Both the position numbers and the translations under genes were made by a program. A DNA stretch of 64,000 nucleotides from Hymenobacter setariae (GTDB lineage Bacteria; Bacteroidota; Bacteroidia; Cytophagales; Hymenobacteraceae): assembly GCF_007713685.1 (NCBI RefSeq), contig NZ_VMRJ01000006.1:186001-250000 (forward strand). The letters are read 5' to 3'. Under the pieces are notes generated by a model that searched no databases, was not told where the DNA came from, and saw only the letters and a program-made list of their open reading frames with translations. Below, piece by piece: positions 42,776-51,924 of this stretch; position 1 is the first letter of the stretch, and each line of letters opens with the position of its first letter.

Positions 42776-45046
42776 TTACAAGGCCTTACCGCCGCGCTGG
42801 GCGTCGGCCACCGCAATGGCCGTCATGTTCACAATCTCGCGTACACTAGCGCCCAACTGCAGAATGTGCACCGGCTTGCGCATGCCCATCAAGATAGGCC
42901 CGATTACCTCGGCGCCGCCGATTTCCTGCAACACTTTGTAGGCGATGTTGCCCGATTCTACGTTGGGGAAAATCAGCGTGTTGGCGCCGCGCTCGGCCAG
43001 CGGCGAGAAGCCGTACTGCTCGCGTAGCAGCTCAGGATTGAGGGCTACGTTAGCTTGCATTTCGCCGTCGATGAGTAGGTCGGGGTAGCGCTCCTTGGCC
43101 AAGGCCGTGGCGGTGCGCATCTTGTCGGGCAGCACGCCCGAATTCGAGCCAAAGTTGGAGTACGAAATAGCCGCCACGCGGGGCTCGGTGTCGAAAAACC
43201 GCACGGCCCGCGCCGTCAGGCCAATGATGCCTACCAGCTCTTCAGCGGTGGGGTTAATGTTCACCGTGGTATCGGCAAAGAAGAACGGCCCGCGGCGGTT
43301 CTGAATGATGTACATCGAGGCCACCCGGCTCACGCCTTCGGCCGGCCCAATTACTTGCAGCGCCGGCACAATGCTCTTGCCATAGTCTTTGGTGAAGCCG
43401 GTGATGCAAGCGTCGGCTGCGCCAGTTTCGACCATCATGGCGGCGTAGTAGTTGCGCTCGCGCATCAGGCGCTTGCCTTCGTAGAGCGTGATGCCCCGGC
43501 GCTGGCGCTTCTGGTACAGCAACTCGGCGTATTCGTGGCGCTTCTCATCATTCTGCAAAATGTCGAGAATCTCGCAGCCTTCGAGGTCGATGTTATTCTC
43601 CTGGGCAATTGCCTTGATACGGTCTTCCGGCCCTAGCAAGATGGGGTGGGCGATGTTCTCATCGCGCACAATCTGGGCCGCTTTGAGAATTTTGTAGTTA
43701 TCAGCCTCGGCAAACACCACGCGGCGCGGGCCCGAGCGGGCTGCCGACGTAATGCGGTTCATCAGCTTCTGGTTGACCCCTAGGCGGGCGCGCAGCTCGT
43801 CTTCGTAGGCCTGCCAGTCGGTGATGTCGCGGCGGGCTACACCGCTTTCCATAGCCGCCTTGGCCACGGCCGGCGACAGTGTAGTGATGAGGCGCGGGTC
43901 GAGGGGCTTTGGAATGAGGTAGGCGCGGCCGAAAGCCAGCGTGTTATCGCCGTAAGCCTTATTCACCATGTCGGGCACCGGCTCCTTGCTCAGCTCGGCC
44001 AGAGCGTGCACGGCGGCCAGCTTCATGGCCTCGTTGATTTCGGTAGCGCGCACGTCCAAGGCTCCCCGGAAAATGTAGGGGAAGCCCAGCACGTTGTTTA
44101 CCTGGTTGGGGTGGTCCGAGCGGCCGGTGGCCATAATCAGGTCGGGCCGGGTGCTCATCGCTAGGTCGTAGCTGATTTCGGGGTCGGGGTTAGCCAACGC
44201 AAACACGATGGGGTTGTCGGCCATCGTCAGCAGTAGCTCGGGCGGCAGCACGTTGGCCGCCGACAGACCTAGAAACACGTCGGCACCTTGCAGCGCCTCG
44301 GCCATTGTGCTAATGGGCCGGTGGGTGGCAAAGCGCATCTGCATGTCGGCCAAGTTGGTGCGGCCGGGATTGATGATGCCGTCTTTGTCAAAGACAACCA
44401 CGTTTTCGAGCTTGACGCCTAGCTCTAGGTACAGGCGTAGGCACGAAACCGCTGCGGCACCCGCGCCGCTCACCACCAGCTGAATCTCGTCTATCTTCTT
44501 GCCCACGATTTCCAGTGCGTTCAGCAGGGCGGCCGATGTGATGATGGCCGTGCCGTGCTGGTCGTCGTGCATCAGCGGAATGTTCATTTTCTCTCGCAGC
44601 TCGGTTTCGATGCGGAAGCACTCCGGCGCCTTGATATCCTCCAAGTTGATGCCGCCAAACGTGGGCTCTAGGGCCTTCACGATGCGGATAAACTCGTCAG
44701 GGTCCTGCGCGTCAATCTCAATATCAAAGCAATCAATACCCGCGAACTTCTTGAACAGTACGCCTTTGCCTTCCATCACGGGCTTCGACGCGGCCGGCCC
44801 AATGTTACCTAGGCCGAGCACGGCCGTGCCGTTGGAGATAACCGCTACTAGGTTGCCCTTGGCGGTGTACTTGTACACATCGTCAGGATTTTTGGCGATT
44901 TCCTTGCAGGGCTCGGCTACGCCCGGCGAGTAGGCCAGCGCTAGGTCGAGCTGGGTGCTCACGGGCTTGGTGGGTACTACCTCGATTTTGCCCTGGGGGC
45001 TAAGCTCGTGGTAGGCGAGCGCGTCTTGCGGATTGATTTTGAGCAT
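42776..45046 (-). CDS. maeB: NADP-dependent malic enzyme with phosphate acetyltransferase-like domain
   Basis: The 756-residue protein oxidatively decarboxylates malate to pyruvate. The N-terminal 420 residues have SPGVAEPC, VLGLGNIG, MHDDQHGTA and the nucleotide fold GAGAAAVSCLRL. The C-terminal 330 residues resemble the phosphotransacetylase domain (RVVFAEADNYKILKAA, ADTTVNINPT), which in MaeB proteins is regulatory rather than catalytic. Length and order match MaeB. It ends the maeB-ruvA-sprA-gcvH series at its upstream side. Confidence 0.95.
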   Translation of the reverse strand: MLKINPQDALAYHELSPQGKIEVVPTKPVSTQLDLALAYSPGVAEPCKEIAKNPDDVYKYTAKGNLVAVISNGTAVLGLGNIGPAASKPVMEGKGVLFKKFAGIDCFDIEIDAQDPDEFIRIVKALEPTFGGINLEDIKAPECFRIETELREKMNIPLMHDDQHGTAIITSAALLNALEIVGKKIDEIQLVVSGAGAAAVSCLRLYLELGVKLENVVVFDKDGIINPGRTNLADMQMRFATHRPISTMAEALQGADVFLGLSAANVLPPELLLTMADNPIVFALANPDPEISYDLAMSTRPDLIMATGRSDHPNQVNNVLGFPYIFRGALDVRATEINEAMKLAAVHALAELSKEPVPDMVNKAYGDNTLAFGRAYLIPKPLDPRLITTLSPAVAKAAMESGVARRDITDWQAYEDELRARLGVNQKLMNRITSAARSGPRRVVFAEADNYKILKAAQIVRDENIAHPILLGPEDRIKAIAQENNIDLEGCEILDILQNDEKRHEYAELLYQKRQRRGITLYEGKRLMRERNYYAAMMVETGAADACITGFTKDYGKSIVPALQVIGPAEGVSRVASMYIIQNRRGPFFFADTTVNINPTAEELVGIIGLTARAVRFFDTEPRVAAISYSNFGSNSGVLPDKMRTATALAKERYPDLLIDGEMQANVALNPELLREQYGFSPLAERGANTLIFPNVESGNIAYKVLQEIGGAEVIGPILMGMRKPVHILQLGASVREIVNMTAIAVADAQRGGKAL

Positions 45047-45070
45047 GGTGGGAAGTTAGACCAAACAGAA

Positions 45071-45095
45071 ACGGCCGCGAACCAATCGCGGCCGT
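45071..45095 (-). terminator. Intrinsic terminator of the lytic transglycosylase gene
   Basis: A perfect ten-base stem (ACGGCCGCGA with TCGCGGCCGT) with a five-base loop is followed on the minus strand by TTTCTGTTTGG. Confidence 0.75.
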
Positions 45096-45125
45096 TCGGC
45101 AAAATTACACTTTATTCGGCGGGCG

Positions 45126-47417
45126 CTACCCGCCCACCACTAGCTTTTGGCCCGGTTTTACCTGGTCGGTAGCTAGGTGGTTGAGGCGTTTTAGCTGAGC
45201 CAGCGTCAGTCCAAAGCGTTTGGCGATGCTAAATAGCGTATCGCCGGGCTGCACAGTATGCGTTTCCAGTGCGGGGGTGGCAAGGCTGTGCTTGGCATGG
45301 CGCGGCGTCTGGGCTACTGCTGGTAGGGCGGTGGCATCGGCGGGCGCAGCCAGGTGCAACTGCTGCCCTGCCATCACGGTTTCGGTGGTTAGCTTATTCC
45401 AGGCCTTCAGCTGCTCGATGCTGACGCCTTGTGATTGCGCCAGCTTGGTGAGGTTGTCGCCCGGCCGCACAGTATAGAGTACTGTAGCTGCTTCGGTTTT
45501 TTCTTCCCTAGGTCGGCGGCTGTCAGCCTGCGGCCGGCCAGTGGGGCGTCCTTCGGCAAGCGCGGCACGGCTGAGCCGTGGTGTAGCCACAGTCTCTTCG
45601 GAGGCTAGGGACGCATCGGAGGTAGTAGCGAGCTCCGGCTGCGGAGCAATGACGCGCGTTTCGCGGCGCTTGGTGGTGCGCGCAGGCTGTTGTACTAGTG
45701 CTACAGTAGCAGTGGCTTCGGTGGCCGCCGAGTCGGTGGGCATACCTAGGCGCGTGGCGGCAGTAGCCTTGGCTGCGACGGCCGCCTGCGCAATAGATAG
45801 GCGGCGCTGAGCCTCAGCCCGGGCTGCCAGCTGCTTTTTCACACGAGCCAACTCCTGGGCCTGGGCTATCTCGCGGGCAGCGCGCTCCTGGGCTTGGCGG
45901 GCGTAGCGCGCATTAGCAGCGGCTAGTAGCAGCGCAGTGCTGTCGGTTGGGGCAGCGCGGCGTAGCGTGGCCACCGTTACGGGGGGCGGCGCAGCTGCTG
46001 CTATTATGGCCTGATTGGCAGCCAGAGCTGAGGGCACTGGAGCGGGCACCATTACCAGCAGCTGACGACCGGGCTTCAGCGGCTGCTCTTTGCGTAGGCC
46101 GTTCCACTTACGCAGTTGGGCTGGGCTCACGTGGTATTTCTCAGCCACGGTGACTAAGGTTTGCCCGCGGTGCAGCGTGTGCGTGAGCCGCCGGAAGCGC
46201 GGAGCGGCTTCTTCATAAGAAGTGCGGGCCAATTGTGTGTTGGTCGGCCAAGGCTCGACGCCCGCTAGCCGAACAAACAGCGGCGACAGCGGCCGTGGTA
46301 GCTCGGCCGCAGGCTGGCAGTAAGCTAGCAGCGTAGGGCGGTCTACATCACCTAGGTGCTCGCGCGCCGCCGCCGGAAACCGCAGCACATAGGGCCGGTA
46401 GCCGGCTGGTAGGCTAGCGCGGCGCAGTTCGGGGTTGTAGCGGGCCAGGGCCAGCGAGTCGTCGTAGCCCAAGGCCCGGCTGAGGCGGCGCAAGTCAAGC
46501 GCTTGCCCGTGCAGCGTCAGCGTGTCAAGCTGCTCGTAGTGCTGGTAGCGCAATGCTGGGCTATGCAGGTCGTGCTCCTTGGCGTAGGTCATGGCGTACA
46601 TGATGGCCGTGAAAGTGGGCACGTAGTTGCGTGTTTCGGCGGGCATGTGCGGGTACATATCCCAGAAATTGCGCTTGCCCGTCTTGCGGATTACCCGCTG
46701 CACATTGCCCGTGCCCCAGTTGTAGGCGGCCAGCACTAGTTCCCAGTCGTGAAACGTCCGGTAGAGGTCACGTAGATATTTGCAGGCTGCCTCCGTCGCC
46801 TTTTCGGGGTGCATGCGCTCGTCTACCCATTCATCACGCTTCAGGCGTAGGTCGTTAGCAGTGGGCGGCATAAACTGCCACAGGCCCACGGCACCAACCC
46901 CCGACTTGGCCGTGGGTATAAGAGCCGATTCTACTACCGATAAATATTTCAGCTCGTCGGGTAGGTTATACTTGGCTAGGTACTTCTCAAAAATTGGGAA
47001 GTAAAAATCCCGACGCTCTAGCACACGCTGGGTATAGCCGCGCTGCCGCTCCGTAAAAAGCCGCACGTAGGCCATCACGGCATTATTAAATTGGTGCGGC
47101 GCCGCCGTTTCAAAGCAGCTCATGCGGTCGCCTACTAGCTCTTGCAGCGTGGTCGGGGTTTGCAGCCAAGCTAGGCGGGCCGAATCCACCTGAAGCTCGA
47201 TAAGGGGCTCAGCGGCCAGCGAGTCAATGGTAGCGGCAGGCAGGTCAACTAATTGGCGAACAGTATCCAACGGTGCGGCCTGTTGGGGGCGGGGCACTCG
47301 CTGAGCGGCTGCCGGCAGCGCTCCTAGTGCCAGGGCCCACACGAGTAACCGGCCTGTCAAACGACCCCGCAAAGCAGGGCGATTGGCCGACGCGGGTACT
47401 TGGTGCAATACTTTCAT
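45126..47417 (-). CDS. MltD-like lytic transglycosylase with three LysM domains
   Basis: The 763-residue exported protein cleaves peptidoglycan glycan strands. After a signal peptide (ends near AAAQ, residue 39) comes the SLT domain with catalytic E163 (SVVESALIPTA), GAVGLWQFMPPTA and LAAYNWGTGNV. LysM repeats follow at about 415-460, then after a low-complexity Ala/Arg region (about 490-650) two more, beginning YTVRPGDNL and HTVQPGDTL. The domain order is that of MltD. The middle Ala-rich region is longer than usual. Role: cell-wall remodelling, perhaps making room for large envelope machines. Confidence 0.92.
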   Translation of the reverse strand: MKVLHQVPASANRPALRGRLTGRLLVWALALGALPAAAQRVPRPQQAAPLDTVRQLVDLPAATIDSLAAEPLIELQVDSARLAWLQTPTTLQELVGDRMSCFETAAPHQFNNAVMAYVRLFTERQRGYTQRVLERRDFYFPIFEKYLAKYNLPDELKYLSVVESALIPTAKSGVGAVGLWQFMPPTANDLRLKRDEWVDERMHPEKATEAACKYLRDLYRTFHDWELVLAAYNWGTGNVQRVIRKTGKRNFWDMYPHMPAETRNYVPTFTAIMYAMTYAKEHDLHSPALRYQHYEQLDTLTLHGQALDLRRLSRALGYDDSLALARYNPELRRASLPAGYRPYVLRFPAAAREHLGDVDRPTLLAYCQPAAELPRPLSPLFVRLAGVEPWPTNTQLARTSYEEAAPRFRRLTHTLHRGQTLVTVAEKYHVSPAQLRKWNGLRKEQPLKPGRQLLVMVPAPVPSALAANQAIIAAAAPPPVTVATLRRAAPTDSTALLLAAANARYARQAQERAAREIAQAQELARVKKQLAARAEAQRRLSIAQAAVAAKATAATRLGMPTDSAATEATATVALVQQPARTTKRRETRVIAPQPELATTSDASLASEETVATPRLSRAALAEGRPTGRPQADSRRPREEKTEAATVLYTVRPGDNLTKLAQSQGVSIEQLKAWNKLTTETVMAGQQLHLAAPADATALPAVAQTPRHAKHSLATPALETHTVQPGDTLFSIAKRFGLTLAQLKRLNHLATDQVKPGQKLVVGG

Positions 47418-47474
47418 TAGGCTAAGGTAAAATACAAGTTCTGAACAGCCTAACCGTTAGCAAGCCTTGCTAAA

Positions 47475-47519
47475 AAAATGACTGACCGCGCAGCATCCCG
47501 CTACGCAGTCAGTCATTTT
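47475..47519 (-). terminator. Intrinsic terminator of gatA
   Basis: AAAATGACTGAC (47475-47486) pairs perfectly with 47508-47519. A run of A before the left arm gives the T-tract on the minus strand. Confidence 0.78.
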
Positions 47520-47559
47520 AAGGTTGGGCACTCTGTAAAAAGCACCTAAGAGGCGTAAA

Positions 47560-48996
47560 CTAGCTAGCGGCCGTTACGGTAGTTAACTCATTGGCAAAAG
47601 CCAGCAGCTCAGCTTCGCGGAACGCGCCACTCAGAATCTGCAAGCCGATGGGAAGCCCTTCGGCATCTTGCCCAGCCGGAATAGAGATGGCGGGCACACC
47701 CGATAGCGATGCCTGCACCGTGAAAATATCCGCCAAGTACATCGACACGGGGTCTTGTTTTTCACCTATTTTAAAGGCAGTAGTAGGCGTGGTCGGCAGT
47801 ACCAGGAAGTCATATTGGCGCAGCAACTCATCGGTTTTCTCCTTGATGAGCCGCCGCACGCGCTGCGCCTTAGTGTAGTACGCATCGTAGTAGCTGGCGC
47901 TGAGCACAAACGTGCCAAGCATGATGCGCCGCTGCACCTCGGGCCCAAAACCTTGTGCCCGCGTTTTCTTGTACAGCGATTCTAAATCCGTGGCGTCGGG
48001 CGCCCGGTAGCCATACTTCACGCCATCGAAGCGCGAGAGGTTGGAGCTAGCCTCGGCCGTGGTCAGGATATAGTAAGTCGGAATCATCTCGTCGAGGTAC
48101 GGGAAATCCACGGCCTCTACTACGTGGCCCTGGCTGCGCAGTGCACCTAGGGTACCTTCTAGCGCATCGTGCACCTCAGGCTGCAAGCCCGGCCGGTCGA
48201 TGGCTTCTTTCAAGTAGCCAATGCGGTAGTGGGGGAGGGGCTCTAGCAAGGCACTGTAGGCAGGCACCGGCTGCTGGCTAGCCGTACTGTCCATGCCATC
48301 GGGGCCGGCCATTACTTCAAGCAGACGCGCGGCATCCTCTACCGAGTGGGTAATGGGCCCAATCTGGTCGAACGACGAGGCAAAGGCCACCAGCCCGTAG
48401 CGCGAGATGCGTGAGTACGTCGGCTTCAGCCCCACCACGCCGCAGAAAGCAGCCGGTTGGCGTACCGAGCCACCCGTATCAGAGCCAATGGAAGCAAGGC
48501 ACATATCAGCCTGCACTGCTACGGCCGAGGCGCCCGACGAGCCACCGGGTACGCGGCTAGGGTCCTGGGCATTGCGCGCAGGGCCAAAAGCCGAGTTCTC
48601 GTTCGAGCCGCCCATGGCAAACTCGTCGCAGTTCTGGCGGCCGATAAAGATGGCGTCCTCGTCTAGCAGCCGCTGTACGGCCGTGCCCGTGAAGAGCGAC
48701 TTAAACCCATCGAGAATGCGGCTGCTGCTTTGCAGCGAGTGGCCCTGGTATGCCAGCACGTCCTTGAGGCCAATGACCATGCCGGCCAGGCGGCCAGCCG
48801 TGCCTAGGGCCAGCTTTTCATCCACGGCGGCGGCTTGCTGGCGAGCTTCATCGGCCCACACTTCCAGAAAAACATTCAGCTCAGCGTTGCGCTGGTCGAT
48901 GTTATCGAGGTAATACTCAACGAGCTGGCGGCAGGACGTAGTGCCCGCCGCCAGCTCGCGCTGGATTTCCGAAAGGGAAGAAAACAGAGGTTTCAA
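47560..48996 (-). CDS. gatA: Asp/Glu-tRNA amidotransferase subunit A
   Basis: The 478-residue amidase releases ammonia from glutamine for amidation of Glu-tRNA(Gln) or Asp-tRNA(Asn) in GatCAB. The Ser-cisSer-Lys triad is present: K78 (GLKDV), S153 (GGSSG) and S177 (DTGGSVRQPA). Length and spacing equal those of typical GatA. The gene starts three bases after the stop of the TatA-like gene, so the two are probably co-transcribed. gatB and gatC are elsewhere. Confidence 0.95.
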   Translation of the reverse strand: MKPLFSSLSEIQRELAAGTTSCRQLVEYYLDNIDQRNAELNVFLEVWADEARQQAAAVDEKLALGTAGRLAGMVIGLKDVLAYQGHSLQSSSRILDGFKSLFTGTAVQRLLDEDAIFIGRQNCDEFAMGGSNENSAFGPARNAQDPSRVPGGSSGASAVAVQADMCLASIGSDTGGSVRQPAAFCGVVGLKPTYSRISRYGLVAFASSFDQIGPITHSVEDAARLLEVMAGPDGMDSTASQQPVPAYSALLEPLPHYRIGYLKEAIDRPGLQPEVHDALEGTLGALRSQGHVVEAVDFPYLDEMIPTYYILTTAEASSNLSRFDGVKYGYRAPDATDLESLYKKTRAQGFGPEVQRRIMLGTFVLSASYYDAYYTKAQRVRRLIKEKTDELLRQYDFLVLPTTPTTAFKIGEKQDPVSMYLADIFTVQASLSGVPAISIPAGQDAEGLPIGLQILSGAFREAELLAFANELTTVTAAS

Positions 48997-48999
48997 ATC

Positions 49000-49449
49000 T
49001 TAAGCGTCAGGTGAAGGCTGGTCGAGGCGCGGCTTGGCACCGGGCACGCTGCCCGGTAGAGGCGTGTCGTGTGCATGCGGTGCAGGGGCTGCGGCGGGCG
49101 AATTTACGTCATTCGCGGCATTATACACCGGATGCACGGGCTCATAGCCGGACGGCTGCGTGGGCGGCACGTGGCCATACTGCGGCTGCGAGGGGTCGTA
49201 GGGCTGCTGGTAGGGCGCTTGCTGCTGCGGCGGATATTGGTTGGAATACTGATTAGGGCGCGGCTGGCCAGCATTCTCAAACTCGTTGCGAATCTCGCTG
49301 CTGGCATCCTTAAACTCCCGAATGCCTTTACCCAAGCCCCGTGCGAGCTCCGGAATTTTATTGGCACCAAAGAATATAAGAATGACGACCATAATCAGAA
49401 TTAATTCGGAGCCGCCGATATCACCTAGGAAAAGCAGGGTAGAAGTCAT
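49000..49449 (-). CDS. TatA/E-type twin-arginine translocase subunit with long Pro/Gln tail
   Basis: The 149-residue protein has the TatA plan: a short membrane helix (about 14-28, LILIMVVILIFFGANKIPEL), the FG hinge and an amphipathic helix (LARGLGKGIREFKDA). It is followed by an 85-residue tail rich in Pro, Gln and Tyr, with QYPPQQQAPYQQPYDPSQP. TatA oligomers form the passage for folded Tat substrates. The tail is longer than in the E. coli protein. It lies 41 bases after a second TatA-like gene and directly before gatA. Confidence 0.9.
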   Translation of the reverse strand: MTSTLLFLGDIGGSELILIMVVILIFFGANKIPELARGLGKGIREFKDASSEIRNEFENAGQPRPNQYSNQYPPQQQAPYQQPYDPSQPQYGHVPPTQPSGYEPVHPVYNAANDVNSPAAAPAPHAHDTPLPGSVPGAKPRLDQPSPDA

Positions 49450-49490
49450 AAGAAAGAGGGGGTAAGACGCGAGTGAATAAAAGCTAGCAA

Positions 49491-49856
49491 CTAGGCTGCC
49501 GGGCCATTCGGATTATATGGAGCGGCTGGCGGCACTTGGGGTAGCTGGCCGGGTGCCTGCTGGCCGTAGCCAGGCTGCGGCTGGGTATAAGGCTGATGTG
49601 GCTGCGCATACGGCTGCTGAGGCTGGCCGGCGTACTGCTGGGGTTGGCCGTAGGGCGGCTGGGGTGCCGTGGGTGCCTGGTAGTTGGGGCGCTGCGGCTC
49701 ATTGCTAGCATCCTTAAACTCGCGCACGCCCTGGCCAATGCCCCGGAACAGCTCAGGAATGCGCTTGGCGCCGAAGAAAAGCACCAGCACAAAGATGATA
49801 AAAATGATGGTCTTCGGATTGCTGATGAACAGCAGGGTGAGAACTAGCATGAGCAA
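49491..49856 (-). CDS. Second TatA/E-type protein with Pro/Gln-repeat tail
   Basis: A 121-residue paralogue with membrane helix (LTLLFISNPKTIIFIIFVLVL, about 6-25), FGAKRIPELFRGIGQGVREFKDAS, and a tail of QPQQPYAQPHQPYTQPQ type repeats. A start at 49850 is equally possible. A TACCTTTG -7 box lies 87 bases upstream. Two TatA proteins side by side may form mixed complexes. TatC is not in the window. Confidence 0.88.
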   Translation of the reverse strand: MLMLVLTLLFISNPKTIIFIIFVLVLFFGAKRIPELFRGIGQGVREFKDASNEPQRPNYQAPTAPQPPYGQPQQYAGQPQQPYAQPHQPYTQPQPGYGQQAPGQLPQVPPAAPYNPNGPAA

Positions 49857-50083
49857 GGAGGCTGAGCAGCCGTAGCGAGTGGAAAAACGAAGAGAAAAGG
49901 TAGAAGCCAGTATACGATAAAAGCCGTGGCACTGGACTGCTACAAAGGTATCAGTTTAGTTGGTTTTGCCCGGCACTCAGGGTTGATGACGTATTCACCA
50001 ACCGCTCACTATCTGGTGCTAATTGAATTAAGGAGACCAACCTAGGAAAATAGATTACTAGATTATTCCAAGTAAATAATTAA
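49857..50083. other. Gap between tatA promoter and candidate RNA gene
   Basis: It holds the candidate tatA promoter at 49943-49950. The rest, partly AT-rich around 50020-50083, shows no gene. Confidence 0.45.
49943..49950 (-). promoter_or_regulatory. Candidate -7 element for the tatA-tatA-gatA operon
   Basis: TACCTTTG on the minus strand matches TAnnTTTG exactly. It would give a leader of about 80 bases. No TTG stands at the ideal -33 spacing. Confidence 0.45.
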
Positions 50084-50115
50084 TTGAACGTTAGCACGCA
50101 CATTAGATACGTTCG
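50084..50115 (+). promoter_or_regulatory. Candidate promoter of an orphan RNA
   Basis: TTG at 50084-50086, 21 bases, then TACGTTCG (seven of eight against TAnnTTTG counting the two free positions). It points toward a structured segment that ends in a strong plus-strand terminator. Confidence 0.4.
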
Positions 50116-50120
50116 CAGAT

Positions 50121-50303
50121 TAGAAGGGCAAATTCAGCGAAAAGATTCAGCAGTACTGCGCATATGTCATTCAAAACTGCCAACTTTGTATCGGTTAGCA
50201 ACCTGATACTGTAATCGACCTTTGGCCGATTCGGGAAAGGGAAGTTGGCTAAGTTTGTTTTCATAGCTCAGAAAGACACCGGGTAGTGCCCGGTGTTTTT
50301 TTT
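50121..50303 (+). ncRNA. Candidate structured small RNA of unknown family
   Basis: No open frame longer than a few codons lies here on the plus strand, yet the segment has a promoter-like element before it and an intrinsic terminator at its end. GCCAACTT (50179-50186) pairs with AAGTTGGC (50242-50249), and AAACT/AGTTT extends the stem past a two-base bulge. Inside it are two hairpins, 50189-50208 (TATCGGTT, loop AGC) and 50213-50231 (AATCG-CC, loop TTT). The result is a multi-branch fold. It does not show the motifs of 6S, tmRNA, SRP RNA or RNase P. The function is unknown. Confidence 0.42.
50276..50303 (+). terminator. Strong intrinsic terminator, plus strand
   Basis: ACACCGGG and CCCGGTGT form an eight-base stem with a five-base loop, followed by eight T on the plus strand. 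The neighbouring protein gene runs on the minus strand, where the tail is only GTCTTTCTG. Confidence 0.8.
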
Positions 50304-50320
50304 GTTTTATCCCACTTAGG

Positions 50321-51841
50321 TTACCCCCGAGCACGCCGCAACTGTCGGCCTTCGACCACATATACCAGCCCCAAAAACAGTAGTGGCAGTAGCAAGCCCA
50401 CTGCATAGCCCGCAGGTGCTGGTAGCGCCTGAATGCCAGCTTGCCCTGCTACTACTAGACTCACTGCCCCAAGCAGCCATAGCAACAGCCGACCAACTGG
50501 GTAGGGCACCGGAAAATGCCGCTCGCCCAGCCACCAGCACAGCGCGGCCATCAAAAAATAGCACGCCAGCGTGGCCCAGGCACTGCCCGTGTAGCCCAAC
50601 ACCGGAATCAGTACAAAATTGAGCGCGATGGTCAGCACCGCGCCGGCGGCCCCGATGTAGGTGCCATAGTAAGTTTTATCAGTTAGCTTAAACCAGACCG
50701 ACAGGTTGTAATAAACACCTAGGAAAAGGTTAGCGAGCAAGAGAATGGGCACTACATCGAGGCCGGTCAGGTAGACTGGACGCCGCAGAAATAGCGGACC
50801 TACCCAACTCAAATTCAGGCTGATACCAACAAAAATAAACGCGCAGCACAGCGTAAACCATTTGAGGACCAGTGCAAACGTAGCCGGTGAGTTTTTCTCC
50901 GTGCTTTGGGAGAAAAAGAAGGGTTCGGCTGCGTAGCGAAACGCCTGAATGACCAGTGACATGAAGATGCTGAGCTTGTAGCAAGCCCCATACACGCCCA
51001 CAGCGCCTAGCCGACTTAGACCCGGATAAAAGTTTTCGGGCAGCCAGCGCGGGAGCAAGATGCGGTCGAGCGTTTCGTTGACCATGCCGGCCAAGCCCAT
51101 CAGCATAAGGGGCAGCGCATAGGCCAATAATGGCCGCAAAAAAGATAAATCGGGCCAGCGGAAGCGGAAGTCTAGCAGCTCACGACCCAGCAATAGCAGC
51201 GTTAGAGCCGAAGCCGCAAGGTTGGATAAGAACACGTAACCTACCCCTAGGCTCGGGTTATAGACGGCTGCCACCAGCGGCCGAAGTCCGGCCAGCAAAT
51301 TTGTGGAGGAACTCTGCATCACATAAGGACACAGCACCACAAAAAACAGGTTGAGCCCAACGTAGAGTAGGATGTTTGTCAAACGGATAGCGGCAAATTT
51401 GCGCGCCTTATTCTCAAGCCGCAGCCGTGCAAAAGGCAGCGCTGCTATCGCATCAAATCCCAGAATCAGAGCCACCCAGCGAGCGTATTCCTCGTGGCCG
51501 GGCGGTAAGTCGAGCAGCCCTAGTAAGGGCCGGGCTAGTAGCGCCAGCAGCAGCGTGAGCACTACGCTACTGAGTAGCAATAGGCTCAGGGTGCGGTTGT
51601 ACAACTCACGGCGGTCTTGGCCGGGGCGGTTGGCAAAGCGAAAAAAGGTAGTTTCGAGGCCATAGGTGAAAACTACATTCAGGAAGGACACATAGGCATA
51701 CAGCCCCGTAACTATACCATACTCAGCCGCCGCAAAATGGGCCGTGTAGATAGGTACTAGCAGATAGCTCAGCACCCGCCCCACTATGCTGCTGACCCCA
51801 TAAATGGCCGTTTGGGAGGCCAGCTTTTTCGCAATACTCAT
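50321..51841 (-). CDS. Polysaccharide/oligosaccharide flippase (Wzx/MOP family)
   Basis: The 506-residue inner-membrane protein has about 12-14 hydrophobic helices. It begins with the characteristic KLASQTAIYGVSSIVGRVLSYLLVPIYT and includes YGIVTGLYAYVSFLNVVFTYGLETTFFRFA, as in polysaccharide biosynthesis C-terminal proteins. It should flip lipid-linked sugar units across the inner membrane. The ATG at 51841 is preferred to 51853 because the family begins at once with the basic amphipathic segment. No polysaccharide operon surrounds it. Confidence 0.9.
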   Translation of the reverse strand: MSIAKKLASQTAIYGVSSIVGRVLSYLLVPIYTAHFAAAEYGIVTGLYAYVSFLNVVFTYGLETTFFRFANRPGQDRRELYNRTLSLLLLSSVVLTLLLALLARPLLGLLDLPPGHEEYARWVALILGFDAIAALPFARLRLENKARKFAAIRLTNILLYVGLNLFFVVLCPYVMQSSSTNLLAGLRPLVAAVYNPSLGVGYVFLSNLAASALTLLLLGRELLDFRFRWPDLSFLRPLLAYALPLMLMGLAGMVNETLDRILLPRWLPENFYPGLSRLGAVGVYGACYKLSIFMSLVIQAFRYAAEPFFFSQSTEKNSPATFALVLKWFTLCCAFIFVGISLNLSWVGPLFLRRPVYLTGLDVVPILLLANLFLGVYYNLSVWFKLTDKTYYGTYIGAAGAVLTIALNFVLIPVLGYTGSAWATLACYFLMAALCWWLGERHFPVPYPVGRLLLWLLGAVSLVVAGQAGIQALPAPAGYAVGLLLPLLFLGLVYVVEGRQLRRARG

Positions 51842-51924
51842 TAGCCAATGCACAGGTTTCCTGTCAGGCTAAGCGACTATGTGACTAATAGCTACTTACC
51901 TAACAGTGATAACCCTTGGTAAAA

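Noticed and set aside
50121..50303. 6S RNA or hammerhead ribozyme at the candidate RNA
   Set aside because: The 5' and 3' ends do not pair as in 6S RNA, and the CTGATA segment lacks the following GA needed for a hammerhead core.
50167..50406. 79-residue minus-strand frame over the candidate RNA
   Set aside because: It overlaps the flippase C-terminus in another frame and reads through the terminator and the RNA stems; no recognisable domain.
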